This document shows positions 24,392 to 28,232 of a DNA stretch of 28,232 nucleotides, in pieces. This DNA comes from DAIRVC01 sp036803025 (GTDB taxonomy: Bacteria > Chloroflexota > Anaerolineae > Anaerolineales > E44-bin32). Under the pieces are notes generated by a model. It made no database searches, was not told the DNA's origin, and was given only the letters and a program-made list of their open reading frames with translations. Location: the NCBI GenBank assembly GCA_036803025.1, contig DAIRVC010000016.1:1-28232 (forward strand). Direction: 5' to 3'. Numbering within the stretch: position 1 is the stretch's first letter; each line of letters starts with the position of its first letter. Both the position numbers and the translations under genes were made by a program.

Positions 24392-25533
24392 GCCAGATGC
24401 CGTCGCAGCGCATCCAGCGCCAGGCTGACGGCCCAGAAAGGCGCGTTCTCCGGGGAACCGCCGTAGAAATGCTGGCCTCGATCGGGACCCTCGGGAGTCG
24501 CGGTCAGCAGGTCGAGGCGGAAGCGCGAGCCTTCCTGCCTCAGGGAAAGGGCGATGCCCGCGGCCGGCGCACGCGCCACGACTGATTCCATTTCCTCCGG
24601 CGAGAGCGGGGCGTTGCGCCGCTCGAGGGATGCGGGCGCATAGCCGGACAGCGCCGCCGCCAGCGCACCGCCAGTGCCGGCCTCAACGCCGATGAGAGAC
24701 CAGCCGCGCTTCTCCAGGCCGATGGCCACGATCGATTCCAGCGAGACGTCATCCAATCCATAGACGGCCGATCCGAGCCTGGCGCGCAGGATCGCTTCAG
24801 CCGAGTCCAGGATCGCTGTGCAGGCCCGGGCGTCCGAGGCGCGCGCCACGACGCGGACGTCGACTCGGCCCGGGTGGGCGGAGAGCCCGACGGTGGGATT
24901 GGGGGTCCGCTCCAGGTCCTGAATGCGCTCGTCGATGGCCGATTCTCCCAGGCCGGCCGTGCGGATCACGCGCACGCAGACCACGCTCTCCAGGCCGTAG
25001 CGGGTGCGCAAGTAGGGCAGGACGCGCTCTTCAAGCAGGGTGACCATCTCGGCCGGGACGCCCGGGAGCGAGATGATCGCCCGCTCGCCGAGCTCGACGA
25101 TGAACGCCGGCGCCGTGCCGACCGGGTTCTCCAGAGGCAGCGCGCCGGCCGGCAGGAGCGCCTGCCGCCGATTGTTCTCCGTCGGTGTGCGGCCGTAACG
25201 CGTGAACCGCTCCTCGATCTGGCTCCACAGCTCAGGTCGGAACTCGGTCTCGACCCCCAGCGCAGCCGCCACGGCCTCGCGCGTGGGATCGTCGACCGTC
25301 GGGCCGAGCCCGCCGGTGGTGATCAGAATCTGGCTGCGCGCCAGGCCGTCGCGCACCGCGCCGACAATGTCGGGCAGGACATCGCCCACCAACGTGACGC
25401 GTGAGAGCTCCAACCCGATCGAGCGCAGGCGCCGGGCGATCTGCGGCGTGTTGGTGTCGGCGATCTCGCCCTGGAGCAGCTCCGAGCCGATAGCCAGCAC
25501 CTCAACGACGGGGCTAGACGACGTTGTACTCAT
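24388..25533 (-). CDS. cinA: CinA-like protein with degenerate C-terminal domain
   Basis: A 381-residue member of the CinA family, shorter than the usual 410-420. Residues 8-170 form the molybdopterin-binding-like (MoCF) domain, with AIGSELLQGEIADTN, TTGGLGPTVDDPTREAV and SLPGVPAEM well kept; in characterised CinA proteins this part has ADP-ribose or NAD-related pyrophosphatase activity. A central KH-like segment follows. The C-terminal domain (about 265-381) is related to NMN deamidase PncC but eroded: the ES-x-TGG motif reads VEAGTGG, and the ITG-x-AGPGG motif is absent. Deamidase activity is therefore unlikely. ATG 25533 lies inside the end of the upstream oxidase gene (20-base overlap), suggesting co-translation. 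Its stop codon lies within the tRNA-Gly promoter. Confidence 0.87.
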   Translation of the reverse strand: MSTTSSSPVVEVLAIGSELLQGEIADTNTPQIARRLRSIGLELSRVTLVGDVLPDIVGAVRDGLARSQILITTGGLGPTVDDPTREAVAAALGVETEFRPELWSQIEERFTRYGRTPTENNRRQALLPAGALPLENPVGTAPAFIVELGERAIISLPGVPAEMVTLLEERVLPYLRTRYGLESVVCVRVIRTAGLGESAIDERIQDLERTPNPTVGLSAHPGRVDVRVVARASDARACTAILDSAEAILRARLGSAVYGLDDVSLESIVAIGLEKRGWSLIGVEAGTGGALAAALSGYAPASLERRNAPLSPEEMESVVARAPAAGIALSLRQEGSRFRLDLLTATPEGPDRGQHFYGGSPENAPFWAVSLALDALRRHLA

Positions 25534-26674
25534 GAATCAATCGGCCCTCGGTGAAGCGAGCCAGGTCAAGTGTCGAGACGTCGACCGACGAGGCGGCCCC
25601 GTCGAGGATGAACTCCGCCATCAGCTTTCCGGAGATCGGGCCGTGCATGAAACCGTGGCCCGAGAATCCGCCGACGACCCAGAAGCCCTCGACCGGCGTG
25701 GGGCCAAAGATCGGGTGTGAGTCAGGGGTGACCTCGTATAGGCCGGCCCATCCCGACAGGCGGCCGGCGCGCTCGAGCAGCGGCATGCGGGCGGCGGCGT
25801 GCTCGAGAGCAGTCAGCTCCCAGACCTCGTCGATGTTCTGATCGAGACCGGGCGCCTGGTCCGGGTTGGACATCCCGGTCAAGAGGCCCTCGCCTTCACG
25901 ATGGAAGTAGAGCGATTGGGCGAAGTCGATAACAAAGGGAAAGTCGAGGGGCAGTTCGGGCAGGGGTGTTGTGGTGACCATCTGCCTGCGTATCGGGGTG
26001 ACCGGGATCTGCACCCCGGCCATGGCGCCGACGGCCGCCAGCCACGGCCCGGCGGCATTGACCACGTGTGCGCAGGCAATTCGGCCGGCCCGTGTGCGAA
26101 CGGCCTGAACCCGGCCGGCCTGGCATTCGATCGCCACGACCTCAGCGTCGGTCAGCGTGCGGGCGCCCAGCTGCCGCGCCCGCTGGAGGTAGCCCATGAC
26201 CACGCTGTTCGGGTCGGCCAGACCGTCGAGGGCGTGGAATGTGCCGGCCAGCGCATCGGGGAAGTGCATCAGCGGCAGACGCCTGCGGACCTCCTCGGCC
26301 TCCAGCCACTCGACCTGTACGCCCAGCCCGCGCTGCATGGCGACATTGTGCCGGAAGACCGCCACCTCCTCGGGCTTGGTCAAGACGAAGAGGTACCCGC
26401 ACTTGCGGTAGTTGCAGTCTGTGCCGGTATCCTGGCGCAGGCGTTCCAGCATCGGCAGGCTGGCGATCGACAGTCGGACGTTGACCGCGGTGGCGAACTG
26501 GTAGCGCACGCCGCCGGCGCAGCGGCCTGTGGCTTCCTGGCCGAAGAGGGAGTCGCGTTCGAGCAGGAGCACGCTCCCGGCGCCACGGCGCGCCAGGTGG
26601 TAGGCTGTGCTGGCGCCCATGACCCCGCCGCCGATGATGACGATATCAGCTGTTTCAGGCGGTTCCGTCGTCAT
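25514..26674 (-). CDS. FAD-dependent amine/amino-acid oxidoreductase (sarcosine oxidase beta-like)
   Basis: A 386-residue flavoprotein of the DAO family, which oxidises N-methylated or secondary amino acids such as sarcosine, glycine derivatives, proline or D-amino acids. The N-terminal Rossmann motif IVIIGGGVMGASTAYHLARRG and the GRCAGGVRYQF flavin loop resemble sarcosine oxidase subunit beta. NAAGPW and a C-terminal GFWVVGGFSGHGFMHGP close the FAD site. The substrate cannot be assigned. I preferred ATG 26674; an in-frame TTG at 26683 adds three residues. The ribosome site is weak. It is co-transcribed with the overlapping cinA-like gene. No other sarcosine oxidase subunit genes are beside it, so it may act as a monomer or belong to a different DAO subgroup. 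Confidence 0.88.
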   Translation of the reverse strand: MTTEPPETADIVIIGGGVMGASTAYHLARRGAGSVLLLERDSLFGQEATGRCAGGVRYQFATAVNVRLSIASLPMLERLRQDTGTDCNYRKCGYLFVLTKPEEVAVFRHNVAMQRGLGVQVEWLEAEEVRRRLPLMHFPDALAGTFHALDGLADPNSVVMGYLQRARQLGARTLTDAEVVAIECQAGRVQAVRTRAGRIACAHVVNAAGPWLAAVGAMAGVQIPVTPIRRQMVTTTPLPELPLDFPFVIDFAQSLYFHREGEGLLTGMSNPDQAPGLDQNIDEVWELTALEHAAARMPLLERAGRLSGWAGLYEVTPDSHPIFGPTPVEGFWVVGGFSGHGFMHGPISGKLMAEFILDGAASSVDVSTLDLARFTEGRLIHEYNVV

Positions 26675-26706
26675 AGCTGACAAGCGCGCTCATATCCGCA
26701 GAAACG

Positions 26707-26737
26707 CGACGAAGGACCAAGGGCCGGTCCTTCGTCG
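26707..26737 (-). terminator. Intrinsic terminator after livF
   Basis: Perfect 12-base arms (cgacgaaggacc and its complement) around a 7-base loop, 37 bases past the livF stop. The leftward transcript continues CGUUUCUG, a short U-rich stretch. It lies between the liv genes and the amine oxidase gene and probably ends the liv operon. Confidence 0.7.
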
Positions 26738-26773
26738 GACGGTCGCGGGGTCGGCGGGCTGTACCTCCGGTCG

Positions 26774-27487
26774 CTATTCGATGCCCAGGTAGGCCTTCTG
26801 CACCATAGCGTTCTTACGCAACGCCGCCGCCGAGTCGCTCAGCACGATGTCGCCGGACTGGAGCACGTAGCCACGGTCGGCCACCTGCAGGGCGACCCGT
26901 GCGTTCTGCTCGACGAGCAGGATCGTTGTTCCGGCGCGGTGCAGTTCCTGGATCGTCTCGAAGATGCTGTCGACCAGCACCGGGGCCAGCCCCATCGACG
27001 GCTCATCCAGCAGCAGGACTTTGGGTTCGGCCATCAGCGCTCGCCCTATTGCGAGCATCTGCTGTTCGCCGCCGCTGAGGGTCCCGGCCACCTGGGCGCG
27101 CCGTTCCTTGAGGCGCGGGAGCATGGTAAACACCCGATCCATGCTTCGCGCGATGGCGGCCTTGTCGGTGCGCGAAAACGCGCCCATTTCCAGGTTCTCA
27201 GTCACCGAAAGCTGTCCAAAGACACGCCGGCCTTCTGGGACCTGAACAACGCCTTTGGCCACGATCTCGTGCGGCTTGAAGGCGAGCAAGTTCTCACTGG
27301 CCAGCCGGACGGCGCCCTCGCGCGGGCGCAGGACGCCGCTGATCGTCTTCAGGGTCGTGCTCTTGCCGGCGCCGTTGCCGCCGATCAGGGTGACGATCTC
27401 GGCTTCTTCCACCGAAAGGCTGATGCCCTTCAGGGCGTGGATGTTGCCGTAGTACGTGTGGACGTTGTCGACCTCGAGGAGCGCCAT
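26774..27487 (-). CDS. livF: Branched-chain amino-acid ABC transporter ATPase LivF
   Basis: One of the two ATPases of a Liv-type (HAAT family) importer for leucine, isoleucine, valine or related amides. The 237-residue length is normal. Walker A GGNGAGKST (36-44), Q-loop region (VPEGRRVFGQLSVTENL), signature LSGGEQQM (137-144), Walker B VLLLDEPSMGL and the LivF-type VEQN in place of a histidine switch are all intact. ATG 27487 has GGGAGGG upstream; an open extension to 27634 merely overlies livG. It follows livG by 13 bases. Confidence 0.96.
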   Translation of the reverse strand: MALLEVDNVHTYYGNIHALKGISLSVEEAEIVTLIGGNGAGKSTTLKTISGVLRPREGAVRLASENLLAFKPHEIVAKGVVQVPEGRRVFGQLSVTENLEMGAFSRTDKAAIARSMDRVFTMLPRLKERRAQVAGTLSGGEQQMLAIGRALMAEPKVLLLDEPSMGLAPVLVDSIFETIQELHRAGTTILLVEQNARVALQVADRGYVLQSGDIVLSDSAAALRKNAMVQKAYLGIE

Positions 27488-27500
27488 CCAGATCCCTCCC

Positions 27501-28232
27501 TCAGGCCGTCGCGCCGGCGGTCGCCGCGGGCGTCGATTCGAGGCTGGCCTGGCTGCTGCCGCGCCCCAGGTAGGCCTCGATGACTTTCGGGTTGCGCTGG
27601 ATCTCGGCCGGCAGCCCCTCGGCGATCTTGACACCGTAGTCGAGGACGGTGATCAGCTCGGAGATCCCCATCACGACCCGCATTTGGTGTTCGATCAGCA
27701 GAACGGTGATGCCCAGCTCGTCGCGCAGGCGGCGGATCAGATCCATCATGGCCTGCGTCTCGCTTGGGTTCATCCCGGCCGTTGGTTCGTCCAGCAGAAG
27801 CAGCTTCGGTTTGGTGGCCAGGGCCCGGGCGATCTCCAGGCGGCGCTGGCTGCCGTAGGGCAGGTTGACGGCCAGCATGTCGCCCTGTCCCGCCAGGCCC
27901 ATAATGCGCAGGAGCCGGCGGGCCTCCTCCACGGCAGCGTTCTCTTCGCGCCGGGTGCGTGGGTCACGCAGGATGCCCCCAAGCAGCCCGGAGCGCAGGT
28001 GTGAGTGCTGGCCGACCAGGATGTTCTCGAGAGCGGTCATGTTGCGGAAGAGGCGGATGTTCTGGTACGTGCGTGCCACGCCGAAGCGCGTGATCCGGTC
28101 GGGGGAGTACCCGTTCAGCAGGCGATCGCCGAGGTAAATCTCGCCGCCGTCGACGTTGTAGAACCCGGTCACGCAGTTGAAGAAGGTGGTCTTGCAGGCC
28201 ACGTTGGGGCCGATGATGCTCTGGATCGAGTG
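27501..28232 (-). CDS. livG: Branched-chain amino-acid ABC transporter ATPase LivG, 5' end beyond window
   Basis: The C-terminal 243 residues of the second Liv ATPase. The family pattern is clear: FNCVTGFY, GVARTYQNIRLFRNMTALENILVGQH, signature-like NLPYGSQRRLEIARAL, Walker B LLLLDEPTAGMNPSE, LLIEHQM with the switch histidine, and the long LivG-specific C-terminal end. The Walker A motif is odd: GPNVACKTT instead of GPNGAGKTT, with both loop glycines replaced (codons GTG at 28202-28200 and TGC at 28196-28194), while the lysine and threonines remain. The frame is open to the window edge. The GTG in this motif could be mistaken for a start codon, but conserved LivG sequence continues upstream of it. 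Confidence 0.94.
   Translation of the reverse strand, partial: HSIQSIIGPNVACKTTFFNCVTGFYNVDGGEIYLGDRLLNGYSPDRITRFGVARTYQNIRLFRNMTALENILVGQHSHLRSGLLGGILRDPRTRREENAAVEEARRLLRIMGLAGQGDMLAVNLPYGSQRRLEIARALATKPKLLLLDEPTAGMNPSETQAMMDLIRRLRDELGITVLLIEHQMRVVMGISELITVLDYGVKIAEGLPAEIQRNPKVIEAYLGRGSSQASLESTPAATAGATA

Noticed and set aside
28200..28202. GTG as a possible start codon of livG
   Set aside because: It lies inside the Walker A motif; conserved residues (IIGPN) continue upstream in frame to the window edge, so the gene is partial, not short.
1..28232. Mobile element, prophage or CRISPR array
   Set aside because: No transposase, integrase, phage gene, terminal repeats or regularly spaced direct repeats were seen. 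The tRNA-Gly has no evident duplicated 3' end or integrase gene beside it.

Overview
The window is GC-rich and almost fully coding. It reads like a piece of a Chloroflexota chromosome, probably Anaerolineae-like. That placement is an inference from the long sensor proteins built from repeated GAF domains, the GC bias, DivK-like receivers and a Liv-type transporter. No rRNA, marker gene or computed comparison supports it. No insertion sequence, phage gene or CRISPR array is visible, and there is no gene-free stretch longer than about 135 bases.

Left arm (1-3056, minus strand): a small amino-acid operon, argF (ornithine carbamoyltransferase), rocD (ornithine aminotransferase) and ald (alanine dehydrogenase, cut by the left edge). 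A roughly 120-base divergent promoter region follows. From it a plus-strand signalling operon runs to 8119: a multi-GAF histidine kinase, a second kinase that begins with a receiver domain, and a response regulator with a winged-helix DNA-binding domain.

Centre (8116-22895, minus strand): nine tightly packed genes, several joined by 4-base ATGA overlaps. In transcription order they are two stand-alone DivK-like receivers, three large membrane sensors (extracytoplasmic sensor region, HAMP, GAF repeats, no kinase domain), a ParA-type ATPase, a soluble PAS-GAF histidine kinase ending in two degenerate receivers, a threonine-synthase-family PLP enzyme fused to a C-terminal receiver, and a DMT/EamA exporter. 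The simplest reading is one signalling unit. Three receptors lacking their own kinase would report to the single encoded kinase, ParA would position the assembly, and phosphate could pass to the free receivers and to the receiver attached to the metabolic enzyme. The exporter family includes the threonine/homoserine exporter RhtA, so a phospho-controlled synthesis-and-export branch is possible. These links are inferred from gene order and domains. This operon is the main item of interest.

Right arm (23029-28232, minus strand): a class V aminotransferase (alanine/serine-glyoxylate type), tRNA-Gly(CCC) with a consensus promoter whose -35 box contains the cinA stop codon, a CinA-like protein with a degenerate C-terminal domain, a sarcosine-oxidase-like FAD amine oxidase, and livF and livG of a branched-chain amino-acid ABC transporter. 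livG is cut by the right edge and has an altered Walker A motif.

The whole region leans toward amino-acid metabolism, transport and multi-input phosphorelay signalling.
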